A stretch of DNA of 61,209 nucleotides, from positions 1-61,209 of the forward strand of contig MGMD01000017.1 of the NCBI GenBank assembly GCA_001796285.1, written 5' to 3'. A program made the translations under genes and the position numbers. Every line of letters starts with the position of its first letter. Position 1 is the first letter of the stretch. The notes beneath the pieces were generated by a model that was not told where the DNA came from, searched no databases, and worked only from the letters and a program-made list of their open reading frames with translations. The stretch is from Chlamydiae bacterium RIFCSPLOWO2_12_FULL_45_20 (GTDB lineage: Bacteria > Chlamydiota > Chlamydiia > Chlamydiales > SM23-39). This document shows positions 17,502 through 26,870 of the stretch, one piece after another.

Positions 17502-18326
17502 ATGAAAAAATGGCTTTTCCTGTTTGCTATCTGCCTTGGCAGCTTCACCTTTGCGTCGCCTATCCAAGATCGTAAGATTGATCCTATTGCCCTATCTCAA
17601 CTTTGGCGTGCCTTAGATCTTCCGCCAGATGCAGACATCGTTGTTGAAACGCAAAAACGTTGGTTGCGTAAACCCAATCAAGAACGATGGGAAATCGCCG
17701 AGCTTTCCTCAGATCAAAGACGTTTTGTACTGAACTGGGCTACAGATCAGGGATTCTTTGCTCCCTGGAAGCCTACCTCCCAGAGGTATGATAAAGCCTT
17801 AATCCTCGGCGCAACCACTTCTCGGATGCAGATGCGCCTTGACTATCTTAAACAGCTTTGGGACGAAGGTACGCGCTTTCATGAAATCGTATGGCTCACA
17901 GGCGATAGACCTCTCGATCAACGAGTCGATGGGCTCACAGATCGTTGCAATAATGAATCGGAGGCAGCCCACATTCTTTGGGAAGAAACCAACCTTCCTG
18001 AGGAAATGCGCTCTCTTCCCGTTGTTTTTGTTGCCGTCCCCATGAAAATAGAGGGCTCTTCTCAAAAACGCCCTAACACAGAAGATACCATCGTCGCCTG
18101 GCTTAAACTGTCTCCCGAACCTTGCAAAGCTCTCTTTGTCTCTGATCAACCCTTCTGCGGCTATCAATTTGCAGTCATAAAGACCAACCTACCCAAGGCA
18201 TTCCTATTTGATCTTGTAGGTCAAGGAGTGGATGCAACCAGCCATCCTGCTGCTGCTGCCATTACTCTCGATTCCATTGCCCGATGGATCTATCAAGAAG
18301 ATCTAATTGCAAAATCAGAAAGGTAA
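17502..18326 (+). CDS. Exported hypothetical protein, 274 aa
   Basis: Starts at ATG 17502 (AGGGG seven bases upstream) with a clear signal peptide: KK, then WLFLFAICLGSFTFA and probable cleavage before SPIQD. The mature part contains KALILGATTSRMQMRLDYL and EIVWLTGDRPLDQRVDG, then PVVFVAVPMKIEG and KALFVSDQPFCGYQ. The alternating strands with loops such as LGATTS and LTGDRPLD resemble DUF218/SanA-YdcF-like Rossmann folds, in which a strand and Gly-rich loop bind a phosphorylated ligand, but I cannot assign the family firmly. The next exported gene follows after 8 bases, so the two form an operon. Location is probably periplasmic. A longer upstream frame to 17403 is rejected because it would bury the signal peptide. 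Confidence 0.65.
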   Translation: MKKWLFLFAICLGSFTFASPIQDRKIDPIALSQLWRALDLPPDADIVVETQKRWLRKPNQERWEIAELSSDQRRFVLNWATDQGFFAPWKPTSQRYDKALILGATTSRMQMRLDYLKQLWDEGTRFHEIVWLTGDRPLDQRVDGLTDRCNNESEAAHILWEETNLPEEMRSLPVVFVAVPMKIEGSSQKRPNTEDTIVAWLKLSPEPCKALFVSDQPFCGYQFAVIKTNLPKAFLFDLVGQGVDATSHPAAAAITLDSIARWIYQEDLIAKSER

Positions 18327-18334
18327 GGGGTCTT

Positions 18335-19768
18335 ATGTACAAAACCAAACTCATTGGATTCACTCTCCTGCTATGGTTGTTTTTAGGAGTTGGCGCATAT
18401 GCATATGCAAGGGATGACACCTCCTCTACAGCAACAGAGCAGCTACGGCCCGTTACTTCTTCTAGAATGAAGGGGGTGGACTGGGTGCATCTTTGTACAA
18501 GTCAATATCCAGAAATCCTTTGGCTAGCGGATGAAAATGTACGCAAAACAGAGGAAGGGAAAGACAGTTTGCAAGGCGCCTATTCGGAGCAATTGTTTGG
18601 AAAAAAATTCATTGAGTTCGATCGCACAATCATGACTCTTCACTGTCTTGGACTGATCCTTGATGGCAGTGATAAAGCTTATCAAGAATTCACTCAAGCA
18701 CAACCTGAGGATGCCAAACTTTCCAGAAAAAGTTTCCATAAACTACATATACAAGGCGCCTCTTTATTACGATCCATGCCTCAGATGTCTGAATTAGAAG
18801 TGATCCAAGCGATGGAGGCTTCTCTTGTTTTAGGAGATATAGGAAAGAGTGAAAAAGCTAGAGAAATATTTAAACCCTATGGCGCAAAAGCCCCAGATCA
18901 CGATGATTTCCATGAGGAAGTGATGCAGATTCTTCTCAAGCATCCCGAATTGTGTCCTACATTTAACCGACTCTCTTCCGCAGCAAAAAGACTCCTTAGT
19001 GAAGTGGATTTGATTCATTATGGACATGTCACTCACATGGAAGGGGGACCGCGCATGTTTTCAAAGCTAAAACAGAGCCATTTGCCTAATTCCTCTCCAG
19101 GTTCCTTGTTATTTGATTTTTTTGTTCATACTTGTGATGTAGCAGGTGCTTTAGGTCATGTAAATAACCAATCCTCTTTGGTTTATACAGAGTCGTCTCA
19201 CCTTGCAATGCAAGGAGTATTGGAATCTTGTCAGGTGCTTGGCCACCCTCATAAGACAGAGATCGATGCATATAACGCATATTTGGCCATTAGAGCGGGC
19301 TGGCTTGGCTTAAATGCTGATGATCGAACAGATCGTGCATTAACAAGAATGGGAGCCATGCTTCGCTTATTCACCCCAGAAGAAGGCTCTATTTTGAAAC
19401 AAGCCGTTTTAAAACTCTCCCCTGAGATACAAACGCAAATCATCGAACAACTGGACATTAGACAAGGTGAAGAGTTAATGCGAACTCCCACATACATGCC
19501 TGCGGTGCTGGTAAATTTGGCAAATAATCCTGACCTAGGCTCTTCCAAAGAGGAAAGAATTTCACAAGCAGTGATCCTAGGACTTCCCTTTATTGCGCGA
19601 GTGCTGAAAACACACAAGCAACACTTGGCTTCCTTGGAAGCTGATCCAGCGATTCCTCTCAATTTCAATCAGGCTGCAGGAGTCGCAAAAACAAATCCTT
19701 CTGCATTGAATGGACAATACACCATTGATTCTGAAGGAAACGTCAGGGCGGTTTTAAAAGCGCTTTGA
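18335..19768 (+). CDS. Exported hypothetical protein, 477 aa
   Basis: ATG 18335 follows AAGGGG by four bases. The N-terminus is a signal peptide (KLIGFTLLLWLFLGVG, then AYA and cleavage). The mature protein is mainly helical. Residues about 240-290 hold HYGHVTHMEGG and FDFFVHTCDVAGALGHV; spaced His and Asp residues of this kind occur in HD-type metal phosphohydrolases, but an HD pair is not shown clearly. No other domain recognised. It is cotranscribed with the 274-aa exported protein 8 bases upstream. The last four codons and stop coincide with a family 3 repeat (19760-19807), so its C-terminus may have been reshaped by that repeat. Confidence 0.6.
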   Translation: MYKTKLIGFTLLLWLFLGVGAYAYARDDTSSTATEQLRPVTSSRMKGVDWVHLCTSQYPEILWLADENVRKTEEGKDSLQGAYSEQLFGKKFIEFDRTIMTLHCLGLILDGSDKAYQEFTQAQPEDAKLSRKSFHKLHIQGASLLRSMPQMSELEVIQAMEASLVLGDIGKSEKAREIFKPYGAKAPDHDDFHEEVMQILLKHPELCPTFNRLSSAAKRLLSEVDLIHYGHVTHMEGGPRMFSKLKQSHLPNSSPGSLLFDFFVHTCDVAGALGHVNNQSSLVYTESSHLAMQGVLESCQVLGHPHKTEIDAYNAYLAIRAGWLGLNADDRTDRALTRMGAMLRLFTPEEGSILKQAVLKLSPEIQTQIIEQLDIRQGEELMRTPTYMPAVLVNLANNPDLGSSKEERISQAVILGLPFIARVLKTHKQHLASLEADPAIPLNFNQAAGVAKTNPSALNGQYTIDSEGNVRAVLKAL

Positions 19769-19807
19769 CGCACCCAGAAGCTATCAATAAAATTTTAAGC
19801 GACTATA
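19760..19807 (-). repeat. Inverted-repeat family 3, copy B (half element)
   Basis: Read on the minus strand it starts TATAGTCGCTTAAAATTTTA and ends GCGTCAAAGCGC. It differs from copy A (3135-3216) by one base over the first 41 and shares the GCGTCAAAGCGC end with copy C (47002-47049). The minus-strand end overlaps the stop codon of the exported 477-aa protein. No opposite arm is present. Confidence 0.75.
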
Positions 19808-19882
19808 CCACCCCTGAACAAATATGTTTTTGTTACAGAAGATTAATTGTCCGATTGTTATACTAAATATGTGGAGTGATTC

Positions 19883-20248
19883 ATGTATTTAGATGTAATT
19901 GACCGATTACTGTCCTATCCGCAAAGAGGTCAAGTAAAAGTAAATTTTGATTTAAATAGGCAGGTATTTCAGCTCTCAGTGCCCATCTTTGTCAATCCGA
20001 AAGGGGATGTAAAAACATATATTGCATCGAGAAACAATCGAACCTTCAAGCCTTATGCCACCTCTTTTCAGATGGAGGGAAAAAACGTTCTCCTTGTGCA
20101 AGAAATCCCTTTTTCCAAAGACTTTCAAGAGGCTTTACGTCAAGATGCTGATCAGTTTTGGAAGATGTCGCAATCCTGTCACAAGATGCTCCAGGAAATA
20201 GCTGTTGAAGAGCGATATCAAATGGCTTTCCTTGACTCTCAAACGTAG
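19883..20248 (+). CDS. Hypothetical protein, 121 aa
   Basis: Small soluble protein with a good ribosome site (GGAG eight bases before ATG 19883). The first 40 residues form strand-like sequence (QVKVNFDLNRQVFQLSVPIFV), then a polar middle and a C-terminal helix (FSKDFQEALRQDADQFWKMSQ). Size, acidic C-terminus and two-part layout resemble small type III secretion chaperones, but there is no specific motif and no effector is adjacent except possibly the following dapA unit. dapA starts 18 bases after its stop, so they may be cotranscribed. Treated as unknown. Confidence 0.6.
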   Translation: MYLDVIDRLLSYPQRGQVKVNFDLNRQVFQLSVPIFVNPKGDVKTYIASRNNRTFKPYATSFQMEGKNVLLVQEIPFSKDFQEALRQDADQFWKMSQSCHKMLQEIAVEERYQMAFLDSQT

Positions 20249-20266
20249 GAGTGAGAAGATGGAGCT

Positions 20267-21121
20267 ATGGAATTTCGCGGTTCTTTTGTCCCGCTCGTCA
20301 CCCCATTCGATCGCAAGGGAAGGGTCGATTCACATGCCTTAGAAAGGCTCATCGAGTGGCATATCGAAGAGGGCTCCGATGGCATTATTGTTTGTGCTAC
20401 TACGGGAGAAGGGCCTACTCTCAGTGCTTTGGAAAAGAAAAAAATCACCCAAATCGCTTTACAGGCCGCCTCCGGCCATATTCCCATTCTATTATCGACA
20501 GGAACGAATGATACGCGTGAGAGCGTGCGCAACACGGCCGCTGCTTTAAAGCTCGGTGCTCAAGGATGTCTTGTAGTCACTCCCTACTACAATAAACCTT
20601 CTCAGGAGGGGTGTATCGCCCATTTTACCGAAATTTCTAAAGTAGGCCTTCCCATGATCCTCTATCATAATCCACCAAGAGCTGCCGTTCGTCTGGAAGC
20701 TAAAACCATTCGAATGCTCAGTGAGAATCCAACGATTGTCGCTATTAAAGAATCGAGCCATGACCTACAGCTCATTCGATCGATCATTTCAGATATCGCT
20801 GTGTTTTCTGGAGATGATGATCTTTGCTTTGAAATCATGCAGATGGGCGGGGTAGGTTCTATTGCAACCACCGCCAATCTCGTCCCTAAAGGCTGGAGAG
20901 CCATGATTCATGATTGCTTACAAGGAAATTGGGAAACAGCCTACCAAAGCGCGCAAACGTATCTTCCTTTAAGCCGAGCTATTTTTTCCGAAACGAATCC
21001 TCAAGGGGTGAAATATGCCCTTTCCCTGTTAGGAAAATGCCAAAGCGTGCTCCGCCTACCCATGCTCGAGCCCGTTCTCGCGACCAAACAAGACATTGAA
21101 CAACAGCTCTTATCACTGTAA
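20267..21121 (+). CDS. dapA: 4-hydroxy-tetrahydrodipicolinate synthase
   Basis: Condenses pyruvate with aspartate semialdehyde in the diaminopimelate/lysine pathway. A 284-residue TIM barrel with the catalytic residues in the standard places: Thr45/46 in CATTGEGPT, Tyr133 in ILYHNPPRAA and the Schiff-base Lys161 in AIKESS. ATG 20267 is chosen because it opens MEFRGSFVPLVTPFD, the typical N-terminus; the ribosome site is GATGGAG just before it. Asd, which supplies the substrate, is 4 kb upstream. In Chlamydiaceae dapA, asd and lysC sit together, so here the cluster is split. No clear terminator follows. Confidence 0.97.
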   Translation: MEFRGSFVPLVTPFDRKGRVDSHALERLIEWHIEEGSDGIIVCATTGEGPTLSALEKKKITQIALQAASGHIPILLSTGTNDTRESVRNTAAALKLGAQGCLVVTPYYNKPSQEGCIAHFTEISKVGLPMILYHNPPRAAVRLEAKTIRMLSENPTIVAIKESSHDLQLIRSIISDIAVFSGDDDLCFEIMQMGGVGSIATTANLVPKGWRAMIHDCLQGNWETAYQSAQTYLPLSRAIFSETNPQGVKYALSLLGKCQSVLRLPMLEPVLATKQDIEQQLLSL

Positions 21122-21193
21122 TATAAAAAGATTTTTTTGACTTTTTTCAAAAGATTCATATAAACTCCTACCGAAAATTACTTTATAGGGTTT

Positions 21194-22624
21194 ATGGACA
21201 CAGGATCAGTAGCTCTTCTGAGAGATGACATCCCGCCATTAGGAGACGCAAATGCTGGTAATAGCGCAAAGTGGCGTAATAGACTCATTAGAATGGGACT
21301 GGCGGGAGGAGCGGCTGCCTCAGCCGTGATGGCTGCGCTAACGAGTCCTAGCCAGCGCGTAGTAGGAGCTCTCTGTTTTACAGCTACGGGCTTTTGTACC
21401 CTTTCTTCTGTCACTTGGCAAGTGAAAGCTCCGATCATTAAACAAGTCGCGCTTGCTACTCTTGGAATCCCTACTCTTTTTGCGCTGTCCCAGGGATATT
21501 ATGCTAAGACAACGCAGCTAGAGTACATCAATGCCATCCTTTTTTTATTTGGGGGGAATGTAGCTGTAATGGCGAACTGGCTCCTAGAAACAGGGGGTGT
21601 ATTGAGGGAAGAAGCAGATCTTTTACCACCAAGTGATAGGGCGGAAAGTGTTCCCAACCGCAGCTGTCTTCCTGATAAAGTTTCTACAGGACTCAAAGTA
21701 GGGGCTAGTATTGCGGCTACTGCTTTGAGCTTTTTCACACAGGACCCTGTTAAGCGGGGACTCGCTGGCTTTGCTGCAGCTTTTTGGGGGGCACAAGTTA
21801 TAGCTAGATTTTCCTCTGACTACCTTTACAATAAGATAAAGCCGAGTCCTCCCCATTCTGATGGTTTGCACAAAAGCCCCTGGAGAACTATCTATACTGC
21901 TCTATATACACTAGGAAATATTGGGTATCCGCTCAGTTTTATTCCTTGGGATGCAGCGCCTGGTACCGAAAGAAGGCTCAGGCAATTGCCTATAGTGGGA
22001 TTCTTTGCTGGTCTTTGCGCGGAAGTTTGTAGAAAAGTAGCGTATAGGCATATGCAGACGAAGGCTCTAACAGAGCTTGACGAGTTTACCCCGAGTCCGC
22101 CACCTCTTAATCGGTGTTTGGCCGTGGCCTGGCGCGTTTGGAAATATACGATGCCTGTATTATGGTGGATAGGAGCTTCTTATTTTACGGTGCATGAATG
22201 TCTGAAAAATAGCTCTACAGTCCCAGTGGGAGCACTTGTTTTGAATTATTTAGCCTATACCACGTCCTATGGTCTAGGAGAAATTCTCAAAAGGACGAGC
22301 CGTTCGCATCAGGCAAGTCAGAAGATGGACTGGCTGATGAGGAATTATCATCAGGGATTTCACCCTCTAGGTATCCCCGTCCTCTCGCTTTATCTTGCCA
22401 TAGTCAACGCCGTACATTTGAACGGCGATAGTTTGAAAAAAGAAACCCACCCCCTCCCTATCTTCCTCGGGCTAACTGGATGGTTTTTCCATGGTTTGTC
22501 TTTAGGATCGGAAAGCCAGCGTGACCTGTCCGATTTTCCATTAAGTTTTCAAATGCGTATGCCCAATATGTTGTTGGTAGAGGCTGCAACTATGCTATAC
22601 TTGTTACTCAAAGGGCGGATTTGA
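21194..22624 (+). CDS. Multi-pass membrane protein of unknown function, 476 aa
   Basis: A protein with about ten hydrophobic segments distributed along its length (for example LAGGAAASAVMAALT, VALATLGIPTLFALSQGY, AILFLFGGNVAVMANWLL, LPIFLGLTGWFFHGLSLG). There is no cleavable signal peptide. The N-terminal 20 residues are polar (MDTGSVALLRDDIPPLGD). No transporter motif is recognised. Its stop codon overlaps the TTG start of the 956-aa protein by three bases, so the two products are made in a coupled manner and may form one complex. Bilobed hydrophobic pairs of the kind found in chlamydial inclusion-membrane proteins are possible, but this protein has more segments than a classic Inc. Confidence 0.6.
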   Translation: MDTGSVALLRDDIPPLGDANAGNSAKWRNRLIRMGLAGGAAASAVMAALTSPSQRVVGALCFTATGFCTLSSVTWQVKAPIIKQVALATLGIPTLFALSQGYYAKTTQLEYINAILFLFGGNVAVMANWLLETGGVLREEADLLPPSDRAESVPNRSCLPDKVSTGLKVGASIAATALSFFTQDPVKRGLAGFAAAFWGAQVIARFSSDYLYNKIKPSPPHSDGLHKSPWRTIYTALYTLGNIGYPLSFIPWDAAPGTERRLRQLPIVGFFAGLCAEVCRKVAYRHMQTKALTELDEFTPSPPPLNRCLAVAWRVWKYTMPVLWWIGASYFTVHECLKNSSTVPVGALVLNYLAYTTSYGLGEILKRTSRSHQASQKMDWLMRNYHQGFHPLGIPVLSLYLAIVNAVHLNGDSLKKETHPLPIFLGLTGWFFHGLSLGSESQRDLSDFPLSFQMRMPNMLLVEAATMLYLLLKGRI

Positions 22625-25491
22625 ACCCAGTAACTAGAGATCCTCCTCCACTACCTCGAACACCACCAGATAAGTGGGATAAGTCTCAAAAGAGCACATA
22701 TGTACTGGAGCTTCTTCGAGTTTTTGGATTCACCTACGCACGTTCGATTCAAAGCCAAGTACCCAAACAATTTCAGAACACTTTTGTCTTAATACATGAT
22801 GCTATGGCTGAAATGCAAGCCAGCAAAAAAAAAGGCGCCAGCAATCAAGCGACGAAAGTGCAAGCCTTTATCCATTCCTTGCCTATGGGAATTTCTCCTT
22901 TCGAAGCAAAGCAGGTTCTAACACGATATTCTTACGAAGCTCTCCCCTTCCTTCAAAAAATTCTATTGGATACAAATCGTGAGGAAGACGTTTTTAATGC
23001 AATTACCAAAGAGCGAGAAGAGACATTTCAGCTCATTATGACAGCACTCATCAATCCTCAAGAGGAAAAAAAAGCGGAAAAGCCGCTTGTTTTTTCTCCA
23101 AAAGAGGAGCGCGCCATAATCCAGCTTTATTGTAGAGGTGTTTTAATTTTTAATGGAACAGTCTATACATTGGGTCAGCTGATTCAGGCTTGGGCGTGCT
23201 CTTCTCATGGGGCGACAGCAAAAAGTACGCGGTTTCTGAAACTACTTACGACTAGAGAGTGGATCGATACCAACTTTCAAACGCTTCCTGCATTTTCAAA
23301 CATTTTTTCCCAGAGCTCTTTTCAAGAGTTTTTGATCCTCTCTTCTATTCAGTGTTTGAAACAGCAGTTAGGCATGCAGTTTAACGATGCGATGTTGAAA
23401 TATTTTCAAGAACAATTTAAAAATGAAGAGATTCGCTCAGATGTTTGTTATTTTACAGCAGATAGCCACACCTTTCTTAAGATGGCTTTCAACTTTCAGA
23501 GGGACTCCCAGATACTCCTTGCCAATCTTCAGTTCTTTGTGTCTTTGGGGACAGATGTTTTGTCCCCAGAAGAGAAGAATGCGCTTCTTTTTATAGTTGT
23601 GCATCGCGATCCAGAGAAAGCCGAAAGCGGGCCACAAGCCCGGGCATTGCTAAAAACTTCTATGCAGCATTTGAACACGCTTATTTCCATCCTACACCGG
23701 GAGCCATTGAATCAGCCAGAATGGGCGACTCTTTTTGTCTTACTGAGACGATCAAAAAATGCCCAATCCTTGGTGTGTAGCCTGGAGCATCTCGCCGCTA
23801 TGACCCCCATTCAAATGACCCTGCCTATTCTCTTGGAGTTTTGTCAAGCTTATGAGGGCGCCTCAGAAGGGCAGCTTGCGCTGTTGATGCACACTCATCA
23901 AGAGATTTTTGCTCAGCTCCCAGACATTGAGCATGGGGAAAAGCTATTTTTATCGCCTATCGCGAAGGTCTCAGAGACGCCCATTAGCATCCAGAATGCT
24001 CCTACGATGGCTCAACAATTCATTGAGACAATGCGCACGCTTAACCATCCAGTCGATCTCGGGTTACTTCGCCAATGTATATTTGCCCAGGCAGAGGATC
24101 TGTTAAAGGGCCTACTTGTTGCACAGCGGGCGGGACTTGTAATAACAGAAGATATTTTACGCGATGCTTTTAAAGATTATCAGCCTATTGGGAACCCAGC
24201 CAATATGAATGAAGAGATGGAGCAAGAATGGATCCAGATCTATCAGAATGTTCAGAGCCTCTATCATTTTAAAGAGGAGGAAGCCTTTGATCTTTTTGTA
24301 GAAATTGGCAGGCTGATCCTAGAAACAAAGATACCTGAACTGTCAAGAATGCTCACTGTAATCAGTGAATTTGAGCGCTTTGGCTGTTTCTTACGGCCTA
24401 AAACCATTCACTATCTCTTGAAACATCATCCTCCGTGGGATACGCAAATCTTTAGCGATCTAAAGAGCTTGCGTACGGAGTACGCAAAAGTTCCTTCACG
24501 CCATCGCATTTCACAGGAAATGATGAACAGAATCATGCAAAAGATCGAGGAAATTTCGGGCGCTCTTGCTTCCATGGACGAGGGTATTCAACAGCAGATT
24601 GCACTAGCGATTAGAAACGCCTTTTTCCCCCCCGACCAGGTATTGAGCGATGTGTTTCGTTTCAACAAAATCACTAAAGAAGGGGTTGAATGGGAAACTC
24701 CCGAGATGGCCACTCATGTTGGGCAGCTAAAACTCATCCCCGGATCGCCTGTAGGCATTTATCTCCACTGGCAGAAGCGCCCAACTTTGACCTTGTTCTG
24801 CTCCTTTTTTAACATAAAAACAAAAGAAGCGAGTTCAGGATCCGTTCCACTACGCATTTCACTGGATCAGGATCACACGGAGTTATGGTCGTTTTTAAAA
24901 AATAGAAGTCAGGAAATACTGACTTCTGAAAACTATGGGAGCCTCTCCATACAAGGAAAGCTACGGATTGCCGAGACATTTCTTGAAAACGTAAAGAATC
25001 TTTACCGAGAGTTACATCTGATAACGATGGGAGAACTTAGCTATCCTGTTTTGACAAAAGAAACAGAACTGCTCGTAGCGTCATTGGGACGGATTTATGT
25101 CGAGAGTTGGCCACGAGGTGCGCTACTTCCTGATTCTTATATGCTTCTAACGACGCAGCAGGAGGTTTTTATCCCTGATGCCCACGATGGCGTAGAAGGT
25201 TATAGGACCCTTTTTCAACGCACTTCTTCTAAGCAGCCCCTGGGACTCCAGTTAAACCTTCCTAAAGGAGAGCGACCTGTTGTGTCGTATCAAGTGGAGC
25301 TTCCAGAGGAAAGTGAAGAGAGAGAAGAAGAGATCCAGACGACTTATGTGACCTTGAGTATACCAAATGGTCCGGAAGTGAGACTGATGTATCCTGAGAA
25401 AGTGCTATTAGACTTGGAACTTTTCCAAACGTATTTTGATTTGCATAACCTTTTGTTAAAACGCGAAGTCTTGAAAAATTTTGTTAAATAG
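22621..25491 (+). CDS. Large hypothetical protein, 956 aa, coupled to the membrane protein
   Basis: Starts at TTG 22621 overlapping the upstream stop (TTGA), with AAGGG about seven bases before; the first ATG would lose some 60 residues. Soluble, mostly helical and rich in Leu, Gln and Glu for about 670 residues, with a Pro-rich N-terminus (PPPLPRTPPDKWD). The last 290 residues look more mixed strand/helix (LTLFCSFFNIK, TYVTLSIPNGPEVRLMYPE). No signal peptide, membrane helix, nucleotide-binding loop or repeat that I can define. It may be a cytosolic partner of the multi-pass protein or a secreted effector; no evidence separates these. Convergent with purB, overlapping by 8 bases. Confidence 0.6.
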   Translation: MNPVTRDPPPLPRTPPDKWDKSQKSTYVLELLRVFGFTYARSIQSQVPKQFQNTFVLIHDAMAEMQASKKKGASNQATKVQAFIHSLPMGISPFEAKQVLTRYSYEALPFLQKILLDTNREEDVFNAITKEREETFQLIMTALINPQEEKKAEKPLVFSPKEERAIIQLYCRGVLIFNGTVYTLGQLIQAWACSSHGATAKSTRFLKLLTTREWIDTNFQTLPAFSNIFSQSSFQEFLILSSIQCLKQQLGMQFNDAMLKYFQEQFKNEEIRSDVCYFTADSHTFLKMAFNFQRDSQILLANLQFFVSLGTDVLSPEEKNALLFIVVHRDPEKAESGPQARALLKTSMQHLNTLISILHREPLNQPEWATLFVLLRRSKNAQSLVCSLEHLAAMTPIQMTLPILLEFCQAYEGASEGQLALLMHTHQEIFAQLPDIEHGEKLFLSPIAKVSETPISIQNAPTMAQQFIETMRTLNHPVDLGLLRQCIFAQAEDLLKGLLVAQRAGLVITEDILRDAFKDYQPIGNPANMNEEMEQEWIQIYQNVQSLYHFKEEEAFDLFVEIGRLILETKIPELSRMLTVISEFERFGCFLRPKTIHYLLKHHPPWDTQIFSDLKSLRTEYAKVPSRHRISQEMMNRIMQKIEEISGALASMDEGIQQQIALAIRNAFFPPDQVLSDVFRFNKITKEGVEWETPEMATHVGQLKLIPGSPVGIYLHWQKRPTLTLFCSFFNIKTKEASSGSVPLRISLDQDHTELWSFLKNRSQEILTSENYGSLSIQGKLRIAETFLENVKNLYRELHLITMGELSYPVLTKETELLVASLGRIYVESWPRGALLPDSYMLLTTQQEVFIPDAHDGVEGYRTLFQRTSSKQPLGLQLNLPKGERPVVSYQVELPEESEEREEEIQTTYVTLSIPNGPEVRLMYPEKVLLDLELFQTYFDLHNLLLKREVLKNFVK

Positions 25492-26869
25492 TCGTTTCAG
25501 GAATCGTAGCTGTGTTATTTTCATGCCGCTTTAAAAACGGAGAAAGTTCTTGTTCCAGAAATTCTCGCACTTGTTCTTTGGCCCTTCCTGAAAGGGCAGA
25601 GAGGCTGATGGTTTGCGGATCGATCTTGAGCTCTTTTGCAATGTGATCCATGGATTTTCCTGCGAGATTTCGAAGTGTTTCATGCACCTCCTGCCGATCT
25701 TTTCCTTCTTTTACCGCTTGCATCAAGATATTTTCCATTGCCAGATGGGGCAAGTTTTCTTCTAAATGTTGCTGGATCTTGCTTGGGTTGACAGAAAGAT
25801 TGGTAACGAGATGCGCAAGCAAGTTCAGGATGGCATCAGCTCCCAAAAATGCCTCAGGGATGGCCAGGCGCTTATTGGACGAGTCATCTAACGAGCGCTC
25901 CAGCCACTGTACCGCTGTCGTGTAGGCGGGGTTTTGCGCTAAAGACATGACAAAACGGGCAATCCCACAAATTCTTTCTGAGTAGATCGGGTTATTTTTA
26001 AACGGCATCGCCGAAGAACCAATTTGGCTGGGGCTCTTAGTTTCGCTGAGTTCTTGATCGTGAGAAAGAAGCCGGATGTCAGTGGCCATTTTGTGGGCTG
26101 TTGCGGCAAAAGATTCCAGGCTATTGAGGAGATTGAGGTCCATCTTCCTTGTGTAGGTTTGCCCTGAAAGGGGAAGGACTTTGGAAAAACCAAAATCTTT
26201 TGCAATCAGTCTTTCTAACTCTTGAACTTTCCTGCCATCGCCATCAAAGAGGTGTAAGAAGGAGGCTTGTGTACCGGTTGCTCCTTTAGTCCCAAGAAAA
26301 GGCAGCGTCTCGATGTGCCTTTCTAGTTCCCTCGCATCAAAGAGAAGATCTTGCAACCAAAGGCAAGCCCTTTTGCCGACCGTTGTCGGTTGCGCCGGTT
26401 GATAGTGGGTATAGCCAAGAGTGTACGACGCAGCTTCTTGTCTCGCAAAAACGCTTAAAGAGCGGAGAATATGAAGGAGTTTTGAAAAAAGGAGCTTTAG
26501 CGCAGCTTTCAGTTGAATGAGATCTGTGTTGTCAGTTACATAAGAGGAGGTAGCTCCCCAATGAATGATCGGCTTGGCATGAGGACACTGATCGCCGAAA
26601 GCGTAAATATGCGCCATCACATCGTGCCGAAATTTCCTTTCATAAGCCAGGGCCAATTCAAAGTCGATCTTTTCTACGTTGTCTTCTAACTCTTTGACCT
26701 GTGTGTGAGTAATCGGAAGACCGAGCGCCTGCTCTGCCCTAGCAAGAGATGCCCAAAGCTTTCTAAACGTCGATATTTTAAATTGCTGCGAAAAGAGATA
26801 CGACATTTCCTTGCTGCTGTAGCGAGCCGAAAAAGGAGATATGTAAGTTGTATGACGCGTACAAGACAC
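25484..26869 (-). CDS. purB: Adenylosuccinate lyase
   Basis: Fumarase/aspartase superfamily enzyme that releases fumarate from adenylosuccinate (and SAICAR) in purine synthesis. The signature loop reads GSSAMPFKNNP (consensus SSxMPxKxNP), with the second conserved region IIHWGATSSYVTDN and the third GYTHYQPAQPTTVGKR supplying the catalytic His residues. About 461 residues. The start is uncertain: GTG 26869 (GGA eight bases upstream, 1 base after the pGP6-like stop) is preferred; TTG 26881 adds four residues. It belongs to the minus-strand run thrS-parA-pGP6-purB. C. trachomatis lacks purB, so this lineage keeps more purine conversion. Confidence 0.9.
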   Translation of the reverse strand: MSCTRHTTYISPFSARYSSKEMSYLFSQQFKISTFRKLWASLARAEQALGLPITHTQVKELEDNVEKIDFELALAYERKFRHDVMAHIYAFGDQCPHAKPIIHWGATSSYVTDNTDLIQLKAALKLLFSKLLHILRSLSVFARQEAASYTLGYTHYQPAQPTTVGKRACLWLQDLLFDARELERHIETLPFLGTKGATGTQASFLHLFDGDGRKVQELERLIAKDFGFSKVLPLSGQTYTRKMDLNLLNSLESFAATAHKMATDIRLLSHDQELSETKSPSQIGSSAMPFKNNPIYSERICGIARFVMSLAQNPAYTTAVQWLERSLDDSSNKRLAIPEAFLGADAILNLLAHLVTNLSVNPSKIQQHLEENLPHLAMENILMQAVKEGKDRQEVHETLRNLAGKSMDHIAKELKIDPQTISLSALSGRAKEQVREFLEQELSPFLKRHENNTATIPETTI

Positions 26870-26870
26870 T

